A stretch of DNA of 64,000 nt from CANGTU01 sp046336655. GTDB taxonomy: Bacteria; Bacteroidota; Bacteroidia; Flavobacteriales_D; Sanyastnellaceae. The notes under the pieces are model-generated. The model was not told the DNA's origin, ran no database searches, and was given only the letters and a program-made list of their open reading frames with translations. How positions within the stretch are numbered: the stretch's first letter is position 1; every line of letters begins with the position of its first letter. The translations under genes were made by a program, and so were the position numbers. Below are positions 51,101 to 59,079 of this stretch, piece after piece. The stretch lies in assembly GCA_046336655.1 (NCBI GenBank), contig JBKDGH010000010.1:1-64000 (forward strand), written 5' to 3'.

Positions 51101-51160
51101 GTGGTGGAACTCCGCTCACCGGAAACCGGCCAACGCCAGGTATTGAAACTTGCTCCCTAA
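48113..51160 (+). CDS. Large secreted T9SS cargo with LamG-like domain
   Basis: 1015 residues. Signal peptide (MKMKNAIYTAALLFLSVAAT to TAQ), then a concanavalin/LamG-like domain (about 25-250) with GLVTWLKANQGTNGINDGDP, VWNDQSPSANHAVQ and AEIIVYNRALTAAETRQIQTY. Next come a beta-sandwich region with calcium-binding-like DRDNDGFNDED, a repeat-rich segment, and a C-terminal sorting domain (LEIRVWNMVGQLV ... GPCVVELRSPETGQRQVLKL). No catalytic motif is visible; a surface adhesin or glycan-binding role is likely. A possible RNA with an attenuator-like terminator precedes it and a terminator follows. Confidence 0.8.
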   Translation: MKMKNAIYTAALLFLSVAATAQTPGGVSSGLVTWLKANQGTNGINDGDPVSVWNDQSPSANHAVQSVAGARPLFYSSAINGNAAIEFNGGARFLSLSLSAISNSQYTIIAVVRRNSPGSNQYFLGVQQASPIGMHLGYRQNNSLRLFDNLISANATVTNFSSTNETSAIVIGSLSAASGRSITEVKNGITISGTHPNKSMVVFTGMGAIGRGHSINGLSGQVAEIIVYNRALTAAETRQIQTYLSVKYALTIPVASHLYFPYGSFANDLAGVGRDLIGQGLIQTEGASESSDNILKVSNPSSLDDGDYWIAGNDDGAQVFSAYSGSNCAITKLFSRTWRAAETGDVGSLSLRFDAAALSSNPSEILLLVDRDNDGFNDEDPIEGVYNAPFITFNNVNIRNGQRFTLAEGIANWYAVVSGSASGPIWAKTPSGTPQAVTSWCSRVGVTIQPGVSVTSASSITCKSFTIHSGAQFTRNAGNLTVREAFTVNGSFNPGNGTVYFNGTETQVIGGTANVEFNNLQINNPGGVDVQCASLGMRRQLQINNGIFNTNDKLTLLSGDTFQGSIGPLTTGDLIGDVTIQRHHQAAANGWVNLASPIQSTTIHDWNDDLITSGFPGSDFPTYGMNNVQWYNETVSGNLNNGFVGATGLGNNTGDLRGFFAYMNSGTMSLDVSGTIFKGNTNLPVSYTNTGNPLADGWSLVANPYPSAIDWDAAGWTKTNIDNAVYVWDAKTGQYATYVNGVSNNGGGRFIPSSQSFFVMANGASPVLAISENVKSSNQGRFKNLEQPAGIFTLTLDNGKQKDQATLAFDYSASLKFDATTDAYKLTNPLQPANFLALLDETGVEYSIQTVGQITEETIIPLRMYGVLPGDFELSWSSLPEWAPEYQFYLENTYTGQLIPMNRVKAIRLYLGDEASPTNEWQIRITRSAIGTTEDAIHVTGRVDESGVTLLLAETLEAELEIRVWNMVGQLVAPAARGNFSSGRIVIDCGGFAGPCVVELRSPETGQRQVLKLAP

Positions 51161-51202
51161 CTGACCCTGTCTAACCACTAACTTAAACATACATTTTCAA
51201 AG

Positions 51203-51230
51203 GCCCGGACCATAAAAGGTCCGGGCTTTT
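51203..51230 (+). terminator. Intrinsic terminator after the LamG-like cargo gene
   Basis: GCCCGGACC (51203-51211), loop ATAAAA, GGTCCGGGC (51218-51226), then TTTT. Confidence 0.85.
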
Positions 51231-51264
51231 GTTTAGTGGATATTTGTACCAAAATGAAAAAGCA

Positions 51265-51591
51265 ATGACAATACCCGATTGGATTCCGGCGACACTGATC
51301 GCTGCCCTGTTGATTGGAGTAATCTGGTGGAAGTTCTCTTCCGATATCCGGTTCGCGATGAAAGGCCGCTGGACAGAAGGCCGCATCATGAACTGGATGT
51401 CGGCCACAGAGGCGGGTAAAAAGTACTACTATCCGCTCATTGAGTTTTGCACAGAGGGCGGAGTGTCTGTGACGTACCGGGCAGAAGAGCGCTCTGAAGG
51501 CAAGCCAATGTACGAGCCCGGCACCACCGTGAAGGTAAAATACGATCCTGAAAACCCGAAGCGGGTCAAAACGGTATATCCAAAAGCCTGA
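51265..51591 (+). CDS. DUF3592-like small membrane protein
   Basis: 108 residues. One membrane helix near the N-terminus (ATLIAALLIGVIWW), then a small beta domain: TEGRIMNWMSATEAGKKYYY, PLIEFCTEGGVSVTYRAEER and the closing YEPGTTVKVKYDPENPKRV. The P-G-x-x-V-x-V-x-Y-D-P-x-x-P motif is typical of DUF3592 proteins, whose function is not known. A longer TTG start at 51229 overlaps the terminator, so the ATG at 51265 is preferred. Confidence 0.75.
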   Translation: MTIPDWIPATLIAALLIGVIWWKFSSDIRFAMKGRWTEGRIMNWMSATEAGKKYYYPLIEFCTEGGVSVTYRAEERSEGKPMYEPGTTVKVKYDPENPKRVKTVYPKA

Positions 51592-51600
51592 AAAAAAGAA

Positions 51601-51620
51601 AGCCCCGTAACTGCGGGGCT
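51601..51620. terminator. Bidirectional intrinsic terminator
   Basis: AGCCCCG (51601-51607) with CGGGGCT (51614-51620), preceded by a run of A residues and followed by TTTGAATTT. It lies between the convergent DUF3592-like and alanine-rich lipoprotein genes. Confidence 0.8.
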
Positions 51621-51644
51621 TTGAATTTCAGTGTGAACTGACTA

Positions 51645-51998
51645 TTACTGAGCAACTGGAGCAGCAGCAGCAGTAGTATCAGCAGCAGCAGCAGCAGCAG
51701 CAGCAGCATCAGCTTCAGCCTGCTTCTCAGAAGCAGTCTTGTAGTTTGCTGAGCAAGCATCCATTTCAGCTTGGTTCTGCTCTGGGTTGAAGTCAGCCTT
51801 TGGGTACTTCTCAACGAGGTTGGTGATGTAGCAATCACAGATCGCAGTAGCATCCGCTTCGTCGTAGCTGAGGGTCATCAGGCTAGAGCAAGTCTCTTTC
51901 ATAGAGGCTTTGTTCTCTTCAGTCCATCCGCCTCCGCAAGAAGACAGAGATACAATACCCACGAGGGCAGCAAAAGCAATAACAATTGACTTTTTCAT
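51645..51998 (-). CDS. Small lipoprotein with poly-alanine tail
   Basis: 117 residues. Signal MKKSIVIAFAALVGIVSLSS with lipobox SSC (Cys21), followed by a soluble domain with paired cysteines in EKTCSSLMTLSY-like and ATAICDCYITNL stretches (five cysteines overall besides the lipid Cys). The C-terminus is a run of alanines with a few Asp/Thr (AEADAAAAAAAAADTTAAA) encoded by a GCN/CAG-type microsatellite. Function is not known to me. The ATG at 51998 is used because it gives a clean signal peptide; a longer reading begins at 52064. A -7-like box TACCTTCG lies about 40 bases upstream. Confidence 0.65.
   Translation of the reverse strand: MKKSIVIAFAALVGIVSLSSCGGGWTEENKASMKETCSSLMTLSYDEADATAICDCYITNLVEKYPKADFNPEQNQAEMDACSANYKTASEKQAEADAAAAAAAAADTTAAAAPVAQ
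51659..51708. repeat. AGC/GCA trinucleotide repeat coding for poly-alanine
   Basis: On the plus strand an uninterrupted (AGC)n run at about 51681-51708 and an earlier GCA run at 51661-51673, separated by GTAGTATC. On the coding (minus) strand this is GCT/GCN-type alanine codons of the lipoprotein's tail. Such runs can change length by slippage. Confidence 0.85.
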
Positions 51999-52099
51999 TT
52001 TGTGTGTTGTTTGATTGATGGTTGAAATACGGCGCGAAGGTATGTGCATCTCACCCTCATACACAAGAAAATCTTAAAAAAAACTTAAGCGCCTGATTA

Positions 52100-53176
52100 T
52101 CAGGGTGTTTTTCTTGGGGCCAACCCGGCTATGGGGTTTTTATTGGCTAGCTGACCACAGGCAGCATCAATGTCCTTACCGCGCGAGCGACGGATGTTAA
52201 CCACCATATTGCGGCTTTCCAGAAACGCCGCAAACGCATCCACCTTCGCAGGATCCGCCTGCCGGAACTCACCGCCATCAATGGGATTGTATTCGATGAT
52301 ATTGATTTTCACTGGCAGGTTCCGGGAGTATTCGGCCAGTTCGCGCGCATCCGCTATACTGTCATTGAAATCCTTGAAAATGATGTATTCAAACGTGACG
52401 CGGGTACCTGTCTGTTCATAGAAATGGCGCAGGGCCTCCGCCAGCGTTTCCAGATTATTCGACTCGTTGATTTCCATGATCTGGCTGCGCCTTGCATCAT
52501 TTGCAGCGTGCAACGAGAGGGCCAGATTGAACTTCACCTTATCGTCCCCCAGCTTGCGGATCATTTTCGCGATCCCTGCTGTGCTCACTGTAATGCGCTG
52601 GGGCGACATACCCAGCCCGTCCGGAGAAGTGATCCGGTCAATGGATTCAAGCACATTGCGGTAGTTGAGCAACGGTTCGCCCATGCCCATGTACACAATG
52701 TTCGATAAAGGGGTTTTATAGCGGTTCTCTGCCTCGTTTTTAAGGTGGACCACCTGGTCCACTATTTCACCTGCGGTCAGATTGCGCATCATTTTAAGCC
52801 GGCCCGTGGCGCAAAACTTACAGGAGAGGCTGCAGCCCACCTGAGAAGAAATGCAGGCTGTCATGCGGTTAGTCGTCGGGATTAACACGCCCTCTACGAC
52901 CTTTCCGGGATCCACCTCAAAGGCACATTTAATCGTGCGGTCAGAACTGATCTGCTGATCCGCCAGCTGGATTTTCCTCAGGTCGAACCGTTCCGCCAGA
53001 AGTTCGCGCAACGGCTGGCCCAGGTTGCTCATTTCGTGAAACGACCCGGCTGATTTTTGCCACAACCAGAGATAGATCTGCTTAGCGCGGAAAGACTTCT
53101 CACCGAGAGCCACCAACTCCTGTTGCAACTCCGTCAGGGAATAAGAGCGTATGTCTTTGCGTACCGGTGTATTCAC
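52100..53176 (-). CDS. rlmN: 23S rRNA (adenine2503-C2)-methyltransferase RlmN
   Basis: 358 residues. Radical-SAM motif CSLSCKFCATG (C-x3-C-x2-C), then NIVYMGMGEPLLNYRNV and SLHAANDARRSQIMEINESN, with the catalytic region FEYIIFKDFNDS and RRSRGKDIDAACGQL at the end, including the cysteine that forms the methyl-transfer adduct. It methylates A2503 in 23S rRNA and A37 in some tRNAs. The start at 53176 is 40 bases from the next upstream feature and has no clear alternative. Confidence 0.95.
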   Translation of the reverse strand: MNTPVRKDIRSYSLTELQQELVALGEKSFRAKQIYLWLWQKSAGSFHEMSNLGQPLRELLAERFDLRKIQLADQQISSDRTIKCAFEVDPGKVVEGVLIPTTNRMTACISSQVGCSLSCKFCATGRLKMMRNLTAGEIVDQVVHLKNEAENRYKTPLSNIVYMGMGEPLLNYRNVLESIDRITSPDGLGMSPQRITVSTAGIAKMIRKLGDDKVKFNLALSLHAANDARRSQIMEINESNNLETLAEALRHFYEQTGTRVTFEYIIFKDFNDSIADARELAEYSRNLPVKINIIEYNPIDGGEFRQADPAKVDAFAAFLESRNMVVNIRRSRGKDIDAACGQLANKNPIAGLAPRKTP

Positions 53177-53278
53177 GGCACAAAGATACCATCCACGCTA
53201 CCTTACTGCTTTTAGATACCAGCTGATAGCGGAACACTTCTTCAGAACCCGCGAGCTCTTTGCGGATAACCCGCGAAT

Positions 53279-53596
53279 TCAGGCCTGCTTCTTAAAGACA
53301 AAGCGGTACTTGATGACCTGACCCACCTGCGGATCGCCCTTTTCCAATTTTACCTGAGCGAGTTTTTTAATGACATAATCTGCGAGTTGCGGACTGGTGG
53401 ATGCCAGACTGAGAATTTCCACATGACCCTGAGCGTCAATCTTGAAGCTCACCTCCACAGTGCCCTCGAGATTGGCCTGCACGGTGGTTTGCTTCTGCCT
53501 CGGTCGCTGATCGGGACGGCCCTGCGTAGAAGCGCTGGCCGATGCCGCCATCAGCAACACCACAGCAAGTAGTAAGAGGGTCCGTTTTTGCAGCAT
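53279..53596 (-). CDS. Small exported protein with TonB C-terminal-like sequence
   Basis: 105 residues from ATG 53596: signal peptide MLQKRTLLLLAVVLLMAASASAST, then an Arg/Gln-rich linker and LEGTVEVSFKIDAQGHVEIL, followed by LADYVIKKLAQVKLEKGDPQ and a final YRFVFKKQ. The order (V-x-V-x-F-x-I-D-x-x-G-x-V) is that of TonB C-terminal or energy-transducer-like domains. Without a transmembrane anchor it is not a true TonB. Longer starts at 53605 and 53629 are possible. Confidence 0.5.
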   Translation of the reverse strand: MLQKRTLLLLAVVLLMAASASASTQGRPDQRPRQKQTTVQANLEGTVEVSFKIDAQGHVEILSLASTSPQLADYVIKKLAQVKLEKGDPQVGQVIKYRFVFKKQA

Positions 53597-53767
53597 ACTT
53601 ACCATCGCGTCCGGTAAGACGCATTTCACGCAGTGAAGTTACTTTTTCCATCCGCACATTCTTTGCCACAGTAGGATGAATGGCCATAAACTCGGACTGA
53701 AGGCGGAAAAATTTCCATTGAACTGTAACAGACGCTCAGCATATGCGTCATACTGAAAACACACACG

Positions 53768-54577
53768 ATGAAAACGCCCCTTCTTTCTCTGTTGTCGGTG
53801 GTTGGCTTCCTCGCTCCGGCAGCTCTGTTGGCTCAGACCGACACCACTCAAATTCAGATCGGCACCGCAAGGGTGATTATTGTGGATGAAGACACCACCT
53901 CTAACTACCTCACCTATGAGCCGGAAGATCTTAAGGCGGAAAAAACGCACTGGGCTGGTTTGGACGTTGGTGTAAACGTTCTCCTCAGTGCCGACGGCCA
54001 GACCGACCTGGGCGATGAAAGCAACTGGCTTGACCTGCAGTATGAGCGCTCGCTGAGTTGGAGAATCAATGTCTTTGAGGAAAAAATTCGCCTCGCAGGC
54101 GATTATGCAGGGCTCGTAACCGGGCTTGGCCTTACCTATAACAGCTATGGGTTCAAGAATGAAACCACTATAATAAGCAACACACAAGCCTTTCAGGACA
54201 CCACTTTCGGCGTGATCGATACCGTGCTGCAGTTCAGCAAAACGAAGCTGCGCGCTACCTATCTCAACGTACCACTTCTTCTCGAATTCAACACAAGTTC
54301 CGACCCCAAAAAAAGCTTTCATATCGCTTTCGGCGCAATAGGAGGATGGAAAATCGGAAGCATCACCAAGCAGCTTTATGAACTCGATGGCTCAACCTAC
54401 AAAGTGAGAAGAAAGCAGGACTTCAATCTTACACCGCTCATGCTTGATCTCACGGCTCGCGTCGGATATAGAAACGTCACCTTATTCGCGACTTACGGAC
54501 TCACCCCGTTATTCCGGGACGGAAAAGGCCCCGAGGTGTATCCGGTGACGCTGGGCCTTACGGCAGCTCCCTGGTAA
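53768..54577 (+). CDS. Outer-membrane beta-barrel protein
   Basis: 269 residues with a signal peptide (MKTPLLSLLSVVGFLAPAAL to LAQ). It has alternating strands and a recurring G-x-x-Y pattern; DVGVNVLLSADGQTDLGDES and YLNVPLLLEFNTSSDPKK look like the porin-like barrels of the PorT/OmpA-beta group. The final APW is typical of an aromatic terminal residue in barrels. Not close enough to name as PorT. A weak GC-rich hairpin follows at about 54614-54640. Confidence 0.6.
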   Translation: MKTPLLSLLSVVGFLAPAALLAQTDTTQIQIGTARVIIVDEDTTSNYLTYEPEDLKAEKTHWAGLDVGVNVLLSADGQTDLGDESNWLDLQYERSLSWRINVFEEKIRLAGDYAGLVTGLGLTYNSYGFKNETTIISNTQAFQDTTFGVIDTVLQFSKTKLRATYLNVPLLLEFNTSSDPKKSFHIAFGAIGGWKIGSITKQLYELDGSTYKVRRKQDFNLTPLMLDLTARVGYRNVTLFATYGLTPLFRDGKGPEVYPVTLGLTAAPW

Positions 54578-54613
54578 CCCGGTCTTTCGCCATTAACTGC
54601 GAAAGCTTTTCAG

Positions 54614-54650
54614 CAGCGGCGGTCCATTCAGGGCCGCTGTTGTGTTTTAT
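54614..54650 (+). terminator. Weak terminator-like hairpin
   Basis: CAGCGGC (54614-54620) with GCCGCTG (54633-54639), loop of twelve bases, followed by TTGTGTTTTATT, an interrupted T-run. It may end the beta-barrel gene. Confidence 0.35.
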
Positions 54651-55375
54651 TCACCCACAATATGAACCTCCACGTGCTCTGTGTGGCGCACTCCGGTCAA
54701 CCGCTGATATACGCGGGCCAGCGTGATAACATCCTTTCTGCAGTAACGCGCAATGCGGTCCAGGTCGCCTTCTTTCCAGTAGACACGGCCGACTTCACTC
54801 CCATCTATGTCGTCCTTTGAATCCGGAACGCCCATCACTGCAGCCAGCAACTTCAACGAGGTGTAGTGCTTATAATCGCCAAACTTCCAGAGCTCGAGTG
54901 TATCGAGATGAGGCACTTCCCACGGCTTGAGTCCGCCGATCTGCAGCAGCGAGGGAAGCGCAATTCCCTGAATGAGCATGCGCCTGCACAAGTAGGGAAA
55001 ATCAAACTCCTTTCCATTGTGCGCGCACAACACACGGAAAGGATTGCGGGTATATTTTTCGAGAAACTCCGCAAACTCCTGCAACACGACTTCTTCACGA
55101 TCATCATAAAATGCATTGACCCTGAGCTGCTGCCCGCCCGCAGTGCGGTGAAAAAACCCCACTCCGATACAAACCACTTTTCCGAACTCCGCATATATCC
55201 CCGCGCGTTCATAGCTGTCGGCAAGCATGACCCCGCTCTTCTCCCGGAAATACGCCGACTTTTCCTCCCAGAGATCTTTCCAGTTGTCGGGCACATCGTC
55301 CCAGTTCCTTTCTGCGGAAACGGTCTCTATATCTAGAAAAAGAATTTCGTCTATGGATGCTCTTGACTCTGCCAT
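54647..55375 (-). CDS. PolB-like 3'-5' exonuclease
   Basis: 242 residues of the DnaQ-like exonuclease fold. Motif I is LFLDIETVS (Asp15, Glu17), motif II has LCAHNGKEFDFPYLCRRM, and motif III is ARYCRKDVITLARVYQRL. It resembles the predicted exonucleases related to family B DNA polymerase proofreading domains. It has no polymerase part. Substrate not known; probably DNA or RNA 3' ends. Confidence 0.85.
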   Translation of the reverse strand: MAESRASIDEILFLDIETVSAERNWDDVPDNWKDLWEEKSAYFREKSGVMLADSYERAGIYAEFGKVVCIGVGFFHRTAGGQQLRVNAFYDDREEVVLQEFAEFLEKYTRNPFRVLCAHNGKEFDFPYLCRRMLIQGIALPSLLQIGGLKPWEVPHLDTLELWKFGDYKHYTSLKLLAAVMGVPDSKDDIDGSEVGRVYWKEGDLDRIARYCRKDVITLARVYQRLTGVRHTEHVEVHIVGE

Positions 55376-55378
55376 GGG

Positions 55379-56542
55379 TTATTCGCTTATCATCTCAATT
55401 GCAGCATCGACATACCAGAAAAGATCAGCGGGCATGTGGTCCACCCGCTCCTGACTCTGCTGATGACCAGTGCGCACAACAATCAGATCCAGCGATGGAA
55501 TGCAGATAATATACTGACCTCTCAGACCGCGGCACGAAAACAAACCATGGCCATTGTGTGAGCCAATCCACCAGTGCAATCCGTACCACGTGCAGCGTTC
55601 ACCCTGTGCATCGGGAATATGGCACGGACGAACCGATTCAGCCACAAACTCCGGACTCACCAGCGTATCATTTTCCCATACACCACCAGCCATCCACAGC
55701 TTGCCTATGCGGGCAAAATCCTTTGCCGTGGCGTAAACCCCGGTATATGTTTTCTCCAAGCCGCCAGGCTTGTCGATGTTCCAGTAAGCGGGCGATTCCG
55801 CGCCTATACACGACCACACCTTCTCGAAGAAATACTGGCTCACTGTGCGCCCCGTGGCGCGCTCCAGAATCATCCCGAGAAGAATCGTGTTTCCTCCCTC
55901 ATAAGCCCACATTGTACCGGGCTCCGATTCCACCCGGTATTTCATGGTTTCCTGAACGAGGTTCTTTCCGTAGTAGGCTTTGGCCATGAATCCAAACGGG
56001 CTGCTGTAGCTCTCGCCAAACGGAATTCCGCTGGCCATCTCAAGCAAATGCCGAATAGTAAGCGCAGCACCCTTTTCCGCAGCAAACTCAGGGATAAAAT
56101 CAGACACCGGCTGATCAAGGCTTGAGATGTATCCCTCATCCACGGCCACACCAATCAGAATCGCGGTAAAACTCTTAGCCATTGAAAACGAATTCGAACG
56201 CAGCGTGTCCGACCCGTCGCGGTAGTAGCCTTCAAACAGCAGACTGTCGCGATGTATCACCAGCAGTGCCGTAGTTTCCATCGAGTCGAACCGAGCAAGC
56301 CACTTCGCGCCGGGGGCTACCGTTCCGAATCGCGCGGATTTCAACCATGGCTGCGGCCGATCCGCCGGAATTTTTCGGGTATCAAAATACTGCAGGTCAT
56401 CAATGTCGGGCTTGCTTTTGCCGATGAGATAAGTCTTGCCGATTCCGTACAACACCTGCTGATTGCCCGTAGCAATAAGAGCAATCACAGAAACACCGAT
56501 AAGAACAACGACAGTGAGAAGAATACGTTTAATCCATTTCAT
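55379..56542 (-). CDS. Serine beta-lactamase-like hydrolase
   Basis: 387 residues. A membrane or signal segment (ILLTVVVLIGVSVIALIA) near the N-terminus suggests export or anchoring. The catalytic SxxK motif is SFSMAKSFTAILIGVA (Ser and Lys), followed by YEGGN in place of the Y-x-N motif. Family members include class C beta-lactamases, DD-peptidases and esterases; resistance should not be assumed. The ATG at 56542 is taken because the upstream in-frame ATG at 56623 would run through the neighbouring promoter region. It diverges from a TPR gene. Confidence 0.85.
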   Translation of the reverse strand: MKWIKRILLTVVVLIGVSVIALIATGNQQVLYGIGKTYLIGKSKPDIDDLQYFDTRKIPADRPQPWLKSARFGTVAPGAKWLARFDSMETTALLVIHRDSLLFEGYYRDGSDTLRSNSFSMAKSFTAILIGVAVDEGYISSLDQPVSDFIPEFAAEKGAALTIRHLLEMASGIPFGESYSSPFGFMAKAYYGKNLVQETMKYRVESEPGTMWAYEGGNTILLGMILERATGRTVSQYFFEKVWSCIGAESPAYWNIDKPGGLEKTYTGVYATAKDFARIGKLWMAGGVWENDTLVSPEFVAESVRPCHIPDAQGERCTWYGLHWWIGSHNGHGLFSCRGLRGQYIICIPSLDLIVVRTGHQQSQERVDHMPADLFWYVDAAIEMISE

Positions 56543-56643
56543 GGAAAGTGCGTTGATTGTGCAAAGCAAGAAAGGAATCGCCTTCCGGAACCTTTTCCTG
56601 CCGAATAAAGTATAATCGCGCAATGCCTATTGGTTGTTTTAAC

Positions 56644-57489
56644 ATGCGCATACCGGCTTTCATTTTTTTGTGTGCTGCCTTTTGCGGACCGCTTCGGGCA
56701 CAGAACTCCGAAAATCCTGCAGAGTTATATGCCAGGGGAGCATATGAGGAGGCACTCGAGGTCATCAATGCGCAAACCGATGCAGACATCACTCCTGATC
56801 TGCTCAAACTGAAAGCAGACTGCCTTCAAAAAATGGACGAGTTTTCCTTAGCTCTGGACTACTATGACCGCGCCAGGCTGAGAGGCTATCTCTTTGAAGA
56901 CCTCTACCTCTGCAGGGGCATTTGCAGGATCTCACTTGGTCAGTACGATCTGGCGCGGCTTGATCTGATCCATTACTCAGGCGCCCGTCCGGGTGAAGCG
57001 AAAACCTATTATTGGCTCGCCACTATTGAGTATTTCGAGATGAACAACCGCAAGAGTATTGAGCTACTCGATGAGTGTGTGTACATCGACAGCACTTACG
57101 CCGCTGCCTATTTCCTTCGCGCGGCCAACTACCGTGAAACCAACAAGCCAACACTTGCCGTCGAGGACTTCATGACGGCTTATGCACTTAATACTTCGCT
57201 GCACCAGGCCAAACTTTATGCGGCAGTGACCATGCTTGATATGGAGCATTACCAGAATGCCATTGAACTCTTTTCTGAAGTCAATCTCGAAGGCTCCCGC
57301 TTCAATGCTGAGGCATTGTATTACCGGGGAGAAGCGCGCTACCGGATGCATGACTTTGAAGGGGCATGTGTTGACTGGTCGGAAGCTGCCTCGCTGGGGG
57401 ATATGGATGCCGCAGAGAATTATCGCAGAGTTTGTGCAGACCGCAAAGGCGGACCAAAGTTCAAGCGCCGCACGTTTGGCGCGTTTTGA
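56644..57489 (+). CDS. Tetratricopeptide-repeat exported protein
   Basis: 281 residues. Signal peptide MRIPAFIFLCAAFCGPLRAQ, then TPR-like helices: AELYARGAYEEALEVI, AYFLRAANYRETNKPTLAVE and EALYYRGEARYRMHDFEGAC, ending with a basic tail GGPKFKRRTFG. It likely scaffolds proteins in the periplasm; partner unknown. An alternative ATG at 56623 would give a poorer signal peptide. Confidence 0.75.
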   Translation: MRIPAFIFLCAAFCGPLRAQNSENPAELYARGAYEEALEVINAQTDADITPDLLKLKADCLQKMDEFSLALDYYDRARLRGYLFEDLYLCRGICRISLGQYDLARLDLIHYSGARPGEAKTYYWLATIEYFEMNNRKSIELLDECVYIDSTYAAAYFLRAANYRETNKPTLAVEDFMTAYALNTSLHQAKLYAAVTMLDMEHYQNAIELFSEVNLEGSRFNAEALYYRGEARYRMHDFEGACVDWSEAASLGDMDAAENYRRVCADRKGGPKFKRRTFGAF

Positions 57490-59079
57490 TCAGGGGTCCA
57501 GTGGCCAGCGCAAATCCAGGTCCCAGTTGGCGCGCACACTCACCTTTCCGGAATACACCCACACCCGTTCCGGCTGCCTGCGCAATTCGATATTGGCCGG
57601 ATCCCAGGCCCCGTCCCTGTCCTTGTCTTCGATCAACCGAATCTCATAATCACCAGTCATCATCTCCTTGCGCATCCACACGCCTGGAACCTGAACGGGC
57701 TCTGCGCCGATGATACCGCCTTTAGTATCCACAACCTGAAGAAGCAATGTCTTTGTCTCTTCACTCTCCATGCGCAGCACAAGCGTCCCCATATCCCTGG
57801 GCGACAGCACCAGCCACTCCATTTTCAGCGTATCCGCCGTCGCTCCGTGAATGCTTTTCACACATCCTGCAAGAGCTTCAACGCTGATTTTTCCAGGTGG
57901 AAAAGGCGGATGAACAAGCTCTGAAACCCATGGCGAAGATGTTGGGCTCAGAGGGTACACCGCCTTCGAAGAATCGGGCAGCATGACACTCACCTCACAC
58001 GCCGCAACATCCCGCAAGGGCGCGGGCCATGTGATCCGCAATGCATCGCGTGGCCTGACTTTGCTGGTCTCTTGTCGGGGTTTCATGGAGCGCTGAACGG
58101 CTTCCGAGAAATACGGAATGTAGAGCGTGTCGAGCACCGAGTCGTTGCGCATCACACGCACTTTTTCCATCTGATCGCGGGTTTCCCCGCTGAGCCAAAA
58201 GAGCAGGCTGTCATTCGTATATCTACCCAGCTCCAGTACACTCAGGTCCTCGCGGCCAGCCATTACGCGCAGCCCGGAAGAATCGGCCGGCCAGGCAATG
58301 CAAAGCCTTCCTGTAGAGTCCGTATTGAATTTTTCAATGCCTGCGAATGCTTCCCGGGGTACGGACAAGTGGAGGTTTATAAGGGCTGCTGAGTCCGCAG
58401 CAGTAATCAATGAATCGGCGAAGGCGACGGCCTCTCCGGGATCGGGCAGGTAGTTCTCACTGGACTCCTTTATCGCTACAAGGTGGTATTTGCCTGCGGA
58501 CAAATAAGGCAATGTGAAATTTCCGTTTTGATCGCTTTTCGCCAGATAACGCGGTGCGCCTTTGAACACCTGTGTGGAGGTATCGGCAAAACACATCACC
58601 CGCACCGCTTCTTCCTGCTTCCCTGTCCACACCGATGATACGTTGCCTCTTATCTCGAGCGAATCAATGTCCGACCCGGTGCTCAGCACATACAGCAAGT
58701 CCGTTTTATTTCCCTCGGTGTAATCTGTGATTGCATTGCCGAACTGAAACACATACGTGGTATTGGGCAACAGGGCTTCGTTCAGTGTCAGCTCCACGGA
58801 TCGCTTGCGCACCACTGCCACAGGCAGGCTCTTCAGTGGAGGAGAAACGATAAGCTCTTGTGCCAGGTTGTTAATCTGCACGTACTCATCAAATGTGAAC
58901 ACAATTGTATTGGATGAAAAATTGCGCGTGAGGTTCGGAGGATTCACGGCAATGAGCTGAGGAGGCCGGGTATCCTTTGCTCCGCCTTCGAGCCCTCTGA
59001 TCTGAGCGCAGGAACTAATCATCGCCCACAGCGCGACTGCCGGCAATGCCTGTTTTACTATGGAGAAATACTGTCTCAC
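57490..59079 (-). CDS. Ig-like (SbsA-type) domain lipoprotein
   Basis: 529 residues. Lipoprotein signal with lipobox MISSC (Cys near 24). After it comes an SbsA/Big_5-type Ig-like domain: AKDTRPPQLIAVNPPNLTRN, FDEYVQINNLAQELIVSPPL and TLNEALLPNTTYVFQFGNAI. A later region has a carboxypeptidase regulatory-like beta fold (NGNFTLPYLSAGKYHLVAI). The C-terminal part is of mixed beta sequence. Bacteroidota often carry this lipoprotein, whose role is unknown. The GTG at 59079 overlaps the upstream stop as GTGA; a TTG one codon earlier exists. Confidence 0.78.
   Translation of the reverse strand: MRQYFSIVKQALPAVALWAMISSCAQIRGLEGGAKDTRPPQLIAVNPPNLTRNFSSNTIVFTFDEYVQINNLAQELIVSPPLKSLPVAVVRKRSVELTLNEALLPNTTYVFQFGNAITDYTEGNKTDLLYVLSTGSDIDSLEIRGNVSSVWTGKQEEAVRVMCFADTSTQVFKGAPRYLAKSDQNGNFTLPYLSAGKYHLVAIKESSENYLPDPGEAVAFADSLITAADSAALINLHLSVPREAFAGIEKFNTDSTGRLCIAWPADSSGLRVMAGREDLSVLELGRYTNDSLLFWLSGETRDQMEKVRVMRNDSVLDTLYIPYFSEAVQRSMKPRQETSKVRPRDALRITWPAPLRDVAACEVSVMLPDSSKAVYPLSPTSSPWVSELVHPPFPPGKISVEALAGCVKSIHGATADTLKMEWLVLSPRDMGTLVLRMESEETKTLLLQVVDTKGGIIGAEPVQVPGVWMRKEMMTGDYEIRLIEDKDRDGAWDPANIELRRQPERVWVYSGKVSVRANWDLDLRWPLDP

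Noticed and set aside
51659..51708. Short tandem repeat that might suggest a CRISPR or other array
   Set aside because: The unit is three bases, there are no spacers, and it lies inside a reading frame coding for alanine.
55379..56542. Antibiotic-resistance beta-lactamase
   Set aside because: The SxxK serine hydrolase fold covers many esterases and peptidases; nothing in the sequence or context points to resistance.
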